A DNA stretch of 64,000 nucleotides, taken from the NCBI GenBank assembly GCA_022747635.1, contig JAKTNV010000023.1:5903348-5967347 (forward strand). Reading direction: 5' to 3'. Both the position numbers and the translations under genes were made by a program. This DNA is from Hetaerina americana (taxonomy: Eukaryota > Arthropoda > Insecta > Odonata > Calopterygidae). Below, piece after piece: positions 57,701 through 63,140 of this stretch; position 1 is the first letter of the stretch, and each line of letters starts with the position of its first letter. Below the pieces are notes generated by a model. The model made no database searches and was not told the DNA's origin. It saw only the letters and a list, made by a program, of their open reading frames with translations.

Positions 57701-59647
57701 GCTATTAAATAATGATAATTTAATTTCAATAAATTTAATTGACCTGTAACTTGTTAACTTCAGTTAAATTCATGCCCTCAAATTTTCAGGACTAAAAGAA
57801 ATATAATTTAACAATTTTATCAATAGTTATCAAGCTGTAAATAATCAATATTTATTTTGATTATTTCAACAAATTGGTGGCATCAGCCATGATCATTGAT
57901 AGTAAGATTTTGAGTGAATTCTGAAATTCAAAATTGAATCACGAATATTCATTAAATGGTACTGCTACAATTGTTTGCTTTTACCACTATGCCATTGCAA
58001 CAAGCAGGCAGTAGTATTTGCAGTAGTTTTGGAGGTAGGAAAAGTCATAACTGTTATGTTATTATTGATAGTAATGGCAGTGATGTTTGCAATTTGATCT
58101 TGTAAAAGCTTCACTCACATTTCAAATAACATCTTTCTTAAATTACTATACGAGTATATGCCTCTTGTGCAAAGGTCTACTCTTGATTTTTTCATTGAAA
58201 TTTTGCATTTATAGGTCAAATACATGAGTATATGTGGCCACATTTAATAATATGAAAGTATCACTCAACAGTAAGCAAATAAAATCAGACTTTACAAACC
58301 ACGCATAGGAGTTGTCATAACAAAATTTTGATCCCACAGAGATTTTTCCAACCAGGTCAAAAACTGTTGAAATATGATCTTAGGGACAGTGAGAAAAATA
58401 GCAGCCGGGGTAACGTGAAGAAGTTTACCTATGAAATTGACTCTTTCCACATCCCTGAATGGATTAGGGATACTGACCAGTATGAAAATATCAATTGGGT
58501 TGTGATTATTTCTTAAAACACATGTTTTTATTTATGAACATCACCTCCTTTAGCTTTCAAAATGTTTATCATAGGTTAATTTCAATCAATATTCAAGCAG
58601 AATATAAAATTACCAACAATAATAGTTTCATGATAATTATCAAATCTTTTTGAGTTTGTATCCATGAATGTTGGTCTTGAGCCAAATAATTCACAAAAAT
58701 TCATATTTTTCAATAATTTTCATAGTATTTCAAAATTGATTTAATCAATGTGCTGCAAGAAGAATAAATGCACAACTAGTTCAAATCACTAGGCTAAAAT
58801 ACAAAGGTGTTCGATTTGACTTTTCCAAAATTGATGTTTTGTTATTCATTTCAGGTCACACCCATAAAACACCCACCAGTTGAAGGTTCAATTCAATAAA
58901 TTATATCAAGTTAAAAAATATTAAGTTCAATTTGGGTGCCACAAGTAACTAAAAAAACAGTGATGTTCAACTCCTATCAAATGCTGTACTTCATTTTGTG
59001 ATAACTTCCACCAAAGGTCTCACTTAGCCATGATTTCAGTATCTGAAATTCAATTTACAATGGAGAGAGACACATGGTGTCCTTCACATGAACCCAATCA
59101 AAGAAATCCATATAGTAAGATAAGATGACCTCTTAAGGCCATTCCATAAGGCCTTCCCACCAACTCAAACACAGGGGAGGATGTTCATTCAGGTAGATGG
59201 GCAAGCCTTGCTGTTAATTCCATCTAGAATATTTTCCATCAGTTGCAGCATTAACCAACCACTGTGCATTCTTACGTAGGAAACCCTCCAAACATTCATC
59301 TGAAGAGGAGAAGCCTGCAAGACTCATGGAAATGTGACATAAACTTGAGCAACTATCTTTTCTGGAAAATTTAGTAAAGTAAACAAAATGCAAAACTGAG
59401 AACAAAATAGAATAAAACTTTCTGAAATGATTTTTCAGCTGGTATACATTTTGTGAGGGTGTAACTTTAAGTTGCATGGAACAACAAAACACCATACACA
59501 AGCACATTTTATAGATATAATAGTATAGCAAATAAATTAAACCAAACACATCACATACTGGGAGACCGGGTGGCCCTTGTGGTCCTGATTCACCATTTTG
59601 TCCATCTGTTCCAGGTGGACCCATTGGCCCTGGATCTCCTTTAATAC
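6694..59647 (-). CDS. 3' part of a MACIT-type (XIII/XXIII/XXV-like) collagen gene, 13 exons, 5' end outside window
   Basis: Thirteen islands on the minus strand, each bounded by an AG acceptor and a GT donor, join in one frame to about 260 codons, nearly all Gly-X-Y. Order of transcription: 59647-59559, 54949-54860, 52504-52460, 50254-50228, 44898-44863, 44208-44104, 38670-38626, 19095-19033, 18504-18478, 17741-17688, 8686-8660, 7854-7819, 6894-6760. Every joint after the first exon falls between codons. The last exon has the two-cysteine motif [18 protein letters not shown], which from knowledge of the family marks the C-terminal non-collagenous end of the transmembrane collagens XIII, XXIII and XXV. 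These are type II membrane proteins whose collagenous ectodomain acts in cell-matrix adhesion and can be shed. It does not look like collagen IV, because no NC1 domain is seen. The membrane anchor and N-terminus must lie to the right of the window. Family assignment is strong; orthology to one vertebrate type is not claimed. Confidence 0.85.
6760..6894 (-). CDS. Last recognised collagen exon with the MACIT C-terminal cysteine motif
   Basis: 135 nt, 45 codons. About seven Gly-X-Y triplets ([18 protein letters not shown]...) lead into [18 protein letters not shown] and then GWRPPK. The two cysteines (codons 27 and 39) and the surrounding residues match what is known of the C-terminal NC domain of collagens XIII, XXIII and XXV, where they are thought to form disulfides after the helix. 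Acceptor aactttaag, donor AAG|GTAGGC. Vertebrate family members end a few residues after the second cysteine, so the protein is almost complete here. If the donor is not used, the frame stays open for 21 more codons to a TAA at 6694-6696. Confidence 0.92.
7819..7854 (-). CDS. Collagen exon (Gly-X-Y)
   Basis: 36 nt, 12 codons: [12 protein letters not shown]. Acceptor ttttcattcgtag, donor TCT|GTGAGTT. Phase 0/0. Confidence 0.9.
8660..8686 (-). CDS. Collagen mini-exon (Gly-X-Y)
   Basis: 27 nt, nine codons: GTDGIPGAE. Acceptor ggtattttag, donor GAG|GTAGCC (a weaker donor). It lies about 9 kb downstream of the previous exon. Confidence 0.85.
12536..12616. repeat. Degenerate simple repeat, T-run plus (AC/AT)n
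   Basis: Three imperfect units of about 25-30 bp, each a T-run followed by ACACAC and a TATATA tract. Confidence 0.8.
12617..12734. repeat. Short tandem repeat with 44-bp unit (2.7 copies)
   Basis: Unit 1 at 12617-12660 and unit 2 at 12661-12704 share GCGC, ATCTATACA, CTCA/TTCA-(A)GATAACT and CTGGGTGCG. A partial third unit follows to about 12734. Confidence 0.75.
15268..15342 (+). mobile_element. SINE family B fragment (tRNA-like head)
   Basis: Reads AATGGTAGCTTACTTGGTTA, then AAGCACTTGGCCAG, ATCAAGGGATTCAGG and TTCCAGTACAGTTCAAGG. The same head appears in reverse at 44.5 kb (CCCTCGATGTCC and CCGAGTGCTTTAGCAG). It looks like a tRNA-derived promoter region with a decayed B box (AGGTTCCAGTAC). 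Confidence 0.6.
17688..17741 (-). CDS. Collagen exon (Gly-X-Y)
   Basis: 54 nt, 18 codons: [18 protein letters not shown], the canonical 54-nt collagen exon size. Acceptor cttcttttttggcag, donor CCA|GTATGTA. Confidence 0.93.
18478..18504 (-). CDS. Collagen mini-exon (Gly-X-Y)
   Basis: 27 nt, nine codons: GPPGLDGMK. Acceptor tatattttccag, donor AAG|GTATGTT. Only 528 bp of intron separates it from the previous exon. Too short for ordinary ORF calling, recognised by splice sites plus register. Confidence 0.9.
19033..19095 (-). CDS. Collagen exon (Gly-X-Y)
   Basis: 63 nt, 21 codons, starting [14 protein letters not shown] and ending GKPGSM. Acceptor ttctgttacag, donor ATG|GTAAGG. Noticeably more GC-rich than its surroundings, as expected for conserved coding sequence in AT-rich introns. 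Confidence 0.93.
20542..20770 (+). repeat. 5' LTR of the copia-like element
   Basis: Begins TGTTATGTATG. Its 3' half matches the downstream LTR (AAACTGGTGTAAAGAAGTTG, then TTGCTTGACTTGGCA) and it ends TTTTTTACCACA directly before the primer-binding site. About 229 bp; the start is set by similarity to the 3' LTR and is approximate. Confidence 0.7.
20771..20786 (+). promoter_or_regulatory. Copia-type primer-binding site
   Basis: GGTTGTGGACCCAAAA follows the LTR. From established knowledge, Drosophila copia has GGTTATGGGCCCAG at this position, pairing with an internal fragment of initiator tRNA-Met; ten of the first twelve bases agree. Confidence 0.7.
20787..21990 (+). pseudogene. Copia gag and start of integrase, decayed
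   Basis: Fragments in order: [10 protein letters not shown] near 21137; a gag zinc-knuckle with CFKC at 21646-21657 and correct C-X2-C-X4-(H)-X4-C spacing but N in place of H and a stop inside; the pre-integrase segment [20 protein letters not shown] with DFCG (about 21775-21843); and an integrase-like [13 protein letters not shown] near 21931-21970. A SINE B fragment at 20986-21090 is inserted in gag. Many stops. Confidence 0.65.
20986..21090 (-). mobile_element. SINE family B 3' fragment inserted in the copia gag region
   Basis: Contains the complement of the family B tail: CCAAGAAACTGCAAGAGATG, CCGCAATAGCAACTTTTGAT, GGAGTGATCTGCTAATATAC and AATGCAACAATTTCAGTGTT, closely parallel to 53.52-53.62 kb and 32.03-32.12 kb. 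Confidence 0.7.
22200..26600. other. Unrecognised DNA between the two copia fragments
   Basis: No LTR, RT, transposase or collagen motif recognised. Open frames such as 23608-23886 have no familiar domain. It may hold an insertion that displaced the copia centre, but no terminal repeats were identified. Confidence 0.4.
26630..27597 (+). pseudogene. Copia reverse transcriptase/RNase H end of pol, decayed
   Basis: At 26727-26840 the frame gives [16 protein letters not shown], then [20 protein letters not shown], a hallmark of copia [15 protein letters not shown] follows near 27026, then [10 protein letters not shown] and related blocks near 27230. Stops and frameshifts throughout. It is in the same orientation as the 5' LTR. 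Confidence 0.8.
27598..27615 (+). promoter_or_regulatory. Polypurine tract before the 3' LTR
   Basis: GAGGGGAAGTGGCGAGAA lies immediately before TGTTATTG, the place and composition expected of the plus-strand priming tract of an LTR retrotransposon. Confidence 0.65.
27616..27806 (+). repeat. 3' LTR of the copia-like element
   Basis: Begins TGTTATTGACAG followed by a small perfect hairpin (GTTACTGT-AATC-ACAGTAAC), shares AAACTGGTACAAAGAAGTTG and TTGTTTGACTTGGCA with the 5' LTR, and ends TTTTCTACA. About 191 bp. Confidence 0.7.
29699..29973 (-). mobile_element. tRNA-derived SINE family C with 10-bp target duplication
   Basis: On the minus strand the element starts GGTCGCGGTAGTCCAGGGGG with an A-box-like region, then GGAGGGTCCCGG and a perfect B box GGTTCGATTCC, then a non-tRNA body ending near CCTTCGGGTTGATTACTG. 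It is flanked by TAGGATAATA at 29689-29698 and 29974-29983. It is not a functional tRNA gene because the 3' side does not pair with the 5' acceptor sequence. It is much more GC-rich than its surroundings and its promoter boxes are intact, so it is probably young. Confidence 0.9.
32032..32125 (-). mobile_element. SINE family B 3' fragment
   Basis: GGAGATGCCTTGGTAGTAAC, TTTTAGTGGAATCATCC and AATGCAACAATTTTGAAGTG match the family B body seen at 21.0, 44.5 and 53.5 kb. Decayed. Confidence 0.65.
32738..33007 (+). mobile_element. SINE family A, copy 2
   Basis: GGATCAAGATGGTGAGGTGG, then CTAACATACTGGCTTCCCAC, and AGGTTTGAATCC in B-box position. The body (TTTTTCAGTGGCATTCCGAT, GAGAGTACTCCGAGTGAGTA) is shared with the other copies. 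It ends CTCCCCTAAAAACAACTACT. No clear target duplication. Confidence 0.82.
33310..33840 (+). mobile_element. Internally deleted mariner-like element
   Basis: The middle reads [11 protein letters not shown] in one frame (transposase N-terminal half), then passes directly to the third catalytic block [15 protein letters not shown] and SLKGHHHGT at 33562-33660, with a C-terminal part to 33769. The first two catalytic blocks are absent, so a central deletion near 33550 is inferred. The outer ends are not well defined. Confidence 0.65.
34645..34955 (+). mobile_element. SINE family A, copy 3
   Basis: GGAACCAAGATGTGGTGGCT, then ACTGGCTTCTCACCCAGAGG and AGGTTTGAATCCC. The body and CCTAATGGCGCAAATGACCT follow, and the tail is (ACT)n. 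Flanks TAATGATAAT and TTAAGATAAT may be a decayed target duplication. Confidence 0.85.
35998..36554. repeat. Unclassified dispersed repeat, copy 1
   Basis: Shares ordered blocks with 53.03-53.71 kb: CAGAATATTGACTGGAAGCC, TACAATTTATAATTATGTCA, AATGTATTATGCAGATG, GTGCTAATGCAGATGGTA and GGGAAAATTTCAACAACCCT. No coding motif was recognised, so class unknown. Confidence 0.65.
38054..38358 (-). mobile_element. SINE family A, copy 4, with 13-bp target duplication
   Basis: Full-length copy in reverse. On the minus strand it starts GGGGATCAAGATGGTGCGGT and carries a B box GGGTTCAAATCC, the common body and a tail CCCTAAATACTACTAC. Exact direct repeats ATAAACCAAGTGA flank it at 38041-38053 and 38359-38371. 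This gives the element boundaries (305 bp) and shows insertion by target-primed reverse transcription. Confidence 0.93.
38626..38670 (-). CDS. Collagen exon (Gly-X-Y)
   Basis: 45 nt, 15 codons: [15 protein letters not shown]. Acceptor attgtttttcag, donor CCT|GTAAGT. Phase 0/0. The next exon downstream is about 19.5 kb away, the largest intron in the window. Confidence 0.93.
39530..39844 (-). pseudogene. Tigger/CENP-B-like transposase pseudogene fragment
   Basis: An open 104-codon segment with [49 protein letters not shown] and [17 protein letters not shown]. These are the second helix-turn-helix and linker of pogo/Tigger transposases and CENP-B. The DDE domain continues downstream in broken frames. 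Confidence 0.8.
39933..40100. repeat. Tandem duplication of an 84-bp unit inside the Tigger-like element
   Basis: 39933-40016 and 40017-40100 share TGCATGCTATATCAGCCACA, ATTCTCA, AGCAATTT/AACAATTT and TTTTCATTTGAAT. Slightly diverged copies. Confidence 0.8.
41189..43359 (-). mobile_element. Pogo/jerky-like DNA transposon with a nested mariner
   Basis: Outer ends are inverted: left TACTGTATCTTTTGGCCCAT plus AAGATG, right in reverse TGCGGTATTGCCTGGCTCAT plus AAGATG. The minus strand at about 41840-41715 encodes [39 protein letters not shown], the N-terminal DNA-binding type seen in pogo/Tigger-related transposases. The region 42340-43140 inside it is a mariner of another family. Confidence 0.62.
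42340..43140 (-). mobile_element. Internally deleted mariner-like element nested in the pogo-like element
   Basis: On the minus strand, N-terminal transposase blocks such as [13 protein letters not shown] and [12 protein letters not shown] (near 43045-42930) and a decayed linker lead to [20 protein letters not shown], then directly to a C-terminal block [20 protein letters not shown] plus [20 protein letters not shown] (42376-42540). The catalytic blocks QDNAPAH and SPDLAP-DY are missing, so the centre is deleted. Confidence 0.7.
44104..44208 (-). CDS. Collagen exon restarting the triple helix after the interruption
   Basis: 105 nt, 35 codons. It begins [15 protein letters not shown], so the first two residues complete the interruption and eleven Gly-X-Y triplets follow, ending GAKGEP. 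Acceptor tttttgcag, donor CCT|GTGAGTA. It is the only exon after the first whose length is not a multiple of 9, which is explained by the extra two residues. Confidence 0.93.
44454..44620. mobile_element. SINE family B copy with inverted 5' half
   Basis: 44454-44544 is in minus orientation (tRNA-like head, complement of CTAAAGCACTCGGCTTGGCT, then the body to AATGCAACAATTTT). 44567-44618 is the family 3' end in plus orientation (ATTAGCGGATGACGCCATCA, AAGTAACTGTTGTGGCATTT). Head-to-head arrangement of the two halves of one element. A short ATCACAA occurs at both outer flanks (about 44449 and 44637). Confidence 0.65.
44863..44898 (-). CDS. Collagen gene exon, non-collagenous Gly/acidic segment
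   Basis: 36 nt, 12 codons: [12 protein letters not shown]. Acceptor ttttctttctag and donor ATA|GTAAGTTA are both strong. Glycines do not keep the every-third register, so this is an interruption of the triple helix rather than part of it. It is only about 650 bp from the next exon, which starts with two hydrophobic residues (IV) before Gly-X-Y resumes. Confidence 0.82.
45000..46630. other. Intron stretch with nothing recognised
   Basis: AT-rich sequence in the intron between the collagen exons at 50.25 and 44.90 kb. The 109-codon frame at 45781-46110 has no motif I know. Confidence 0.5.
46640..47290 (+). pseudogene. LINE reverse transcriptase fragment, decayed
   Basis: Near 46725 the frame resembles an RT block ([15 protein letters not shown]), and 46905-46960 gives [20 protein letters not shown], the conserved P-x-LF-L-YINDL block of non-LTR retrotransposons, followed by [14 protein letters not shown] where YADDT would be expected (Y and A changed) and then KFLGLFI near 47188. 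Truncated at both ends, frameshifted. Clade not determined (Jockey/CR1-like). Confidence 0.75.
47363..48483 (-). mobile_element. Mariner element, transposase broken
   Basis: The left end TGAGAGTGGTCTGAAAAATT follows TA and looks like a mariner inverted repeat; the matching right end was not found. On the minus strand a start [12 protein letters not shown] lies near 48432, then [19 protein letters not shown] (ORF 48321-48007), a middle part at 47976-47620 ([18 protein letters not shown] and [20 protein letters not shown]), including the third catalytic block. The QDNAPAH block is in another frame. Several frameshifts. Confidence 0.82.
48490..50227. other. Intron stretch with nothing recognised
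   Basis: Only short frames without motifs. A 9-nt exon-like match at 48721-48729 was considered and rejected. Confidence 0.5.
50228..50254 (-). CDS. Probable 27-nt mini-exon coding a basic non-collagenous peptide
   Basis: Nine codons, KYKKLRRRQ, between an acceptor with a pyrimidine-rich stretch (ending ggtctacag) and a good donor (CAG|GTAGGT). Length and phase (0/0) fit the neighbouring exons, so it can be included or skipped without frameshift. It breaks the Gly-X-Y repeat and places six Lys/Arg in nine residues right before the other irregular exon (44898-44863), which suggests a non-collagenous hinge. KLRR fits the loose proprotein-convertase pattern [KR]-X-[KR]-R, and MACIT collagens are known to be shed by such proteases, but their known site is nearer the membrane. 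Called from splice signals and frame only, so a chance exon is possible. Confidence 0.6.
50758..51048 (+). mobile_element. Solo LTR (291 bp) with 5-bp target duplication
   Basis: Starts TGTGGCGGTTC and ends AGCACCCCCACA, so it has TGTGG...CCACA ends. Exact GTAAT direct repeats flank it at 50753-50757 and 51049-51053. Inside are a TATATATA near 50913 and AATAAA near 50958, in the order promoter then poly(A) signal for plus orientation. It is clearly more GC-rich than its surroundings. No internal retroelement genes are adjacent, so it is a solo LTR left by recombination between two LTRs. Family not determined; a 5-bp duplication fits gypsy, BEL or copia. Confidence 0.8.
52460..52504 (-). CDS. 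Collagen exon 3 of window (Gly-X-Y)
   Basis: 45 nt, 15 codons: [15 protein letters not shown], rich in the KGD/KGE triplets that stabilise triple helices. Acceptor tttttag, donor TCA|GTAAGTAA, a near-consensus 5' splice site. Phase 0/0. Confidence 0.92.
53524..53678 (-). mobile_element. SINE family B insertion with inverted duplicated 5' end and target duplication
   Basis: From left, the complement of the SINE tail and body (CCAAAGAAACTGCAGGAGAT ... AATGCAACAATTTCAGAG ... GCCTTGACTGGGATC), then the last 42 bp again in opposite orientation. Exact TTAAAGGGTGTT repeats flank it at 53512-53523 and 53679-53690. The target is inside the dispersed repeat, so this SINE inserted after that repeat. 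Confidence 0.8.
53590..53679. repeat. Perfect 42-bp inverted repeat, 6-bp loop
   Basis: Arms 53590-53631 and 53638-53679 are exact complements, with loop GGATCT. Formed by the inverted 5' end of the SINE B insertion. The transcript of either strand would fold into a long hairpin. Confidence 0.95.
53690..54194 (-). pseudogene. Possible Penelope-like retroelement fragment
   Basis: On the minus strand, frames give [15 protein letters not shown] then (after a stop) [40 protein letters not shown] and a C/L-rich segment. The order resembles the end of the RT and the linker before the GIY-YIG endonuclease of Penelope-like elements (TTY-P...L, WP-L, RRP-NLR-LLV). No endonuclease was seen. Resemblance is by eye and uncertain. 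Confidence 0.45.
54534..54680. mobile_element. Foldback/MITE-like element with ~55-bp imperfect inverted arms
   Basis: The left arm starts TGAAAGAAGACACTTTGCTT and ends ACCTAGGTTT. The right arm reads AAACCTAGGTCATAATG and ends GCAAAGTGTGCTCTTTCA. The arms match with scattered mismatches, and the centre holds GAAGATGTTACGCTGTAAC. No coding capacity. Confidence 0.8.
54860..54949 (-). CDS. Collagen exon 2 of window (Gly-X-Y)
   Basis: 90 nt, 30 codons, ten perfect Gly-X-Y triplets (begins [14 protein letters not shown], ends GPPGLPGPP). Acceptor tctttccag, donor CCT|GTAAGTG. Phase 0 at both ends. A length that is a multiple of 9 is typical of collagen exons. Confidence 0.92.
54950..59558 (-). 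other. Collagen intron, 4.6 kb, nothing recognised
   Basis: Frames such as 56137-56502 (121 codons) and 58328-58516 show no motif I can name. No terminal repeats noted. Confidence 0.5.
59559..59647 (-). CDS. Collagen exon 1 of window (Gly-X-Y)
   Basis: 89 nt. The acceptor is a pyrimidine-rich tract ending tctcgcag and the donor is CCA|GTATGTG. It encodes 29 whole codons of regular Gly-X-Y, starting [13 protein letters not shown] after a glycine split by the intron (first base supplied by the upstream exon). It is the only exon here that does not start on a codon boundary, so the upstream exon must end with the single base G. No upstream partner is visible in the remaining 4.3 kb of the window. 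Confidence 0.9.
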
Positions 59648-60569
59648 CTGCGAGAAGGAAAGTAGCAAAGACATTAGCAGAAAGCCTGTCTATATGATTG
59701 TAGTGAAGACAATATATTTTAAGCTTCTGCATATGATGATTCAAATGTTTCATTATTAACTACAGATTTTATTTATGACACAATAATGGTCGTAAAAATT
59801 ATATACAACAGAAATACATAACATTACTGAGAATTTTTATTAAGTCCAAGCCTAATAAAGATACCCTAGTAAAAAAGCTTAAATTAAGAATTTCAACACA
59901 ACCTCCTCTCCAAATCATTTACTCAAGCCTTCCCAAAAACTGTGGAAAAAATGGAAGAATTATTCATAATTAATTTTTAAATTGAAGAATTTCCTTGAAC
60001 AGGGAGTTAGGTAGGGCACGACTGTTTCTGGGGGCATTTAATAATCACCAATTGTAGGAGGACAGGTTCCATACCAATATCCACCCCATATCAGATAGTA
60101 TCCACCATTAACTGAGATTGTAATTCACAGTAAGTTCAAAGTTTCATCCTCTGCGCCAAATTCATACCTACACTCCCAAAATTCTCTCATTTTGCCAATG
60201 CCCTCTACATTTTTTCTCAATGCCCCTCTAAACCATAACTGTGGTTCAGAATAACACAAACAATATTGGTACGATTATATTTTTTCAACTCAGTTGAATG
60301 TTATACTTTGGATGTGCTTAAATGCATCTGTGCTAGTTTTTACAAAATTATAAATGCACTTATACAAATAGTTGGTCTTTCATGATACATAATTATGCAT
60401 GCGCCCTTTTCTCAATTACAAGGGTTTTCCAGGTTTTACATAAAAAATATTTTTTAGCTGCTCATGTGGATGCTCATGTGGTAGCTGCTCATGTGCTGCT
60501 CAAAATGTGGATCTGAGTCCTCCATCCCCAACATTAAATAATGATACATTTTTGTTGGCTCTTTCATTG

Positions 60570-61380
60570 ATTCATTCATGATAAAGTCGGCATAATTGTC
60601 TGGAGTCATTATGATTTAAAAAATATATATTACAAAGAAAATGACTTATAGATTTGAAATAGAAACTAATATCATTATAAATATATTCAAGAATAAGGGA
60701 CCCAAATTGGGCCTTTAAGTATAAAGATGTAGAATCAAAAGAAGCCAAGCCATTTGAGTTTGACTTCAAACTTTTCACCAAGAAGATGGCTCAAAATATA
60801 ATTCAAAAGGCGGTTAGGAATACCATAGGCCTCAATTTCCCTACATAAAATAGTGCTCAACTTTGTCCAAAGCTTTCCAAAAATCTGCATGAACTAAGTC
60901 AACTTGGAATGAAATTTCAGGAACTTTCCAATAAAATGCTGGTATGTAATATATTAGTAGTCGTTGAGCAATTCAAGAAAAATCATTCATTTTGCCAGTC
61001 AACAATAACTATATACAGTAAGCCTAATTTGATCAAAAAGGAGACTTTCAAAAACTTCCACAAATATAGATTCAGTACTTAAACACTTATATCATCACTA
61101 TTGTGAATATTAACTCTGTGAACTACCTTGAAAACAGATTCAAACAATTTTTCAGAAAAAAAAACAGGAATTTCATCATTCCCAGGCCCATTTGTAATTT
61201 CCAGGGTGGTCAATCTTTAACAAATTAGATATTTCTCTAGATGAGACACAATGAGTGCTTTGAACCATGGTATCCATCAAATTGAAATCTGCAGATTGAG
61301 TCACTTGAGAATATGCAGACGGAGTTAAGCTAGTGCCCAAGGGCCTTGAACTAATCATGAATGAACTGGATGACTAATGG
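60570..61380 (-). pseudogene. LINE reverse transcriptase fragment, decayed
   Basis: On the minus strand, VSSREISNLLKI (61260-61220) precedes a run with FSEKLFESVFKVVH and later VHADFWKALDKVEHYF (about 60893-60846), matching the RT block with ADF-KAFD-V-H, where the catalytic-site neighbour Asp is kept. Then GPLFLNIFI and NDISFYFKS (60700-60640). Interrupted by stops and frameshifts. Confidence 0.7.
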
Positions 61381-61761
61381 ACAAAACACTCCTTATTTTG
61401 ATTTAGGATTCGCGATGTGCAATAAGGGCTTAAGAGACAGGAGAGGGTTTGACTTATATACCCTGGAGACTTGGGAGAAGGGTGGACACATTCAAAGGAG
61501 GAACTTTAAGTCACATAAGATGTTCACCCTCTTTATTTGGTGGCAAAACTGAAAAACAAAGGTACACATGGTATGGGGGTCCATGCAATCAAGTTTTCTC
61601 TTTGTCTTCTAATTTTTCTTCAAAGTCAAGGGAATGAGAAAGATTTTCAACATAATGAGACATCATTGATATAGCTTGCCAAAAATGTATCGAATACCAC
61701 TAACTCAAAACCCTGTTGTTTCCAAAGACTACTAGTATTAGTTTTTCAACTTCTTTCTAGG

Positions 61762-61903
61762 ATAATAAATAACTGATCATAGCACTTTTCCACTTGATAA
61801 AATTTTTATTTTACCACCAGATTTCAATGTATTACACCTTAAACCCAGTTGTAAAATAAAAATTTTATCAAGGGGAAAAGTGCTACCATCAGTTATTTAT
61901 TAT
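61762..61903. mobile_element. Hairpin MITE-like element, 142 bp
   Basis: The left arm begins ATAATAAATAACTGATCATA and continues GCACTTTTCCACTTGATAAA to TTTTATTTTAC. The right arm is its complement with about five mismatches, ending CAGTTATTTATTAT. Arms of about 52 bp and a loop of about 38 bp. No ORF. The superfamily is unknown; no target duplication was certain. Confidence 0.85.
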
Positions 61904-62829
61904 GTTCGACTTCCACCACATCATGCCTGAAGCTACTCAATTTGTTCTTTCTAGGATGCGGTGATATATTTTATTGTATGTATACATTTTCACTAATAAC
62001 CAATATATGAACATAAAATTTTGTTGCGCTAGCATTTGGAAACTCTAAAGCAATATTTGAATTATATGCATCCTCTTGGATTGAGGCTGCTTATGTAATT
62101 TTAGATTTATATCATTTGAGGCATGCATGACTTAGAGACTGCCTGGATTCACTAGTGTTAATGCTTAGAATTTAATGTATAAGGTGCATCTAAAGAAAGA
62201 TGAAATGACTGAACTTATATCTCCTCTTTTGACCAACAAGTTGAGATGAAAATATATTTAAACCACTCTAATGCCAGAGAAATATATAAAACTTGGCAAT
62301 TTCTATTTGCATGTTATTGGTTTTTTAATTCACTCTCATTCTGCAAATTATATATTCTCTAAAGCATTGTATCAAATAAAATTATGTTATTATTCAACAA
62401 GGATAAGGCAAGAGGACAATTGGATTGCTTAATTAGAAAAGTTCACACTAATTATCTGGGGAAACTGCAAACTGGGAATAGTAATTTGATTTAACTGATT
62501 TTGGACTTGCTGACTTCTGCCATGAAACTGTATTCATATTAGTCAAAGATTCTAAATCTATATTAATACCCCACAATTCTCATTGGATTCATACCAATTT
62601 TAATATTATTTTGGACAAGATGAAAAATGAGAGGAAGTATTCATCAGATCTTCAAAAGACCTTGGAAGAAAGAGCTAATAATGGATAAATGTGATTTACA
62701 GTCAAGCAATTTATAGTTGCCCATTGAGAGTGAAATGAAAACTAAAAAGGCTTTGTTGAAGTTAATATCTCTATTTATTTTTCAAGTGTCTGTGATGTTC
62801 ACTGTATATTTTCAGGCCTGAGTATCTCT

Positions 62830-63105
62830 GAATAAATTATGATAGCTTTAACTAAAACTTGGCTTGAGAGTAGTTTATCAAATACTGAATAGTTTCCACA
62901 GTTTCAATGTATATAAAAATGATCTCAACATAAACAGTAAGTTCAAAAATGATGGCAAGGTTATGATTGTTGCAGTGAGATCTAAATTTATGAAACGTTA
63001 CAAGATGGGATGGTGATTTAGAAGCATTATTTGTTTCAAAGGAGACTTGCCAGGTCAAATTACAGGTTGGTACTATTTATTTTCCTCCCAGCTCAACATT
63101 TATCA
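62830..63105 (+). pseudogene. LINE endonuclease (APE-type) fragment, decayed
   Basis: Frames read MIALTKTWLES-like, FHSFNVYKNDLNINSKFKND, GKVMIVAVRSKF and WYYLFSSQ, which follow the endonuclease order of Jockey/CR1-type LINEs (LTETWL, Y-R-DR, GGGVLIAV, VYFPP). It stops just before the mariner at 63141. Confidence 0.65.
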
Positions 63106-63140
63106 TGTATAAATGGTACAGCAAATATATTGCAAACATA

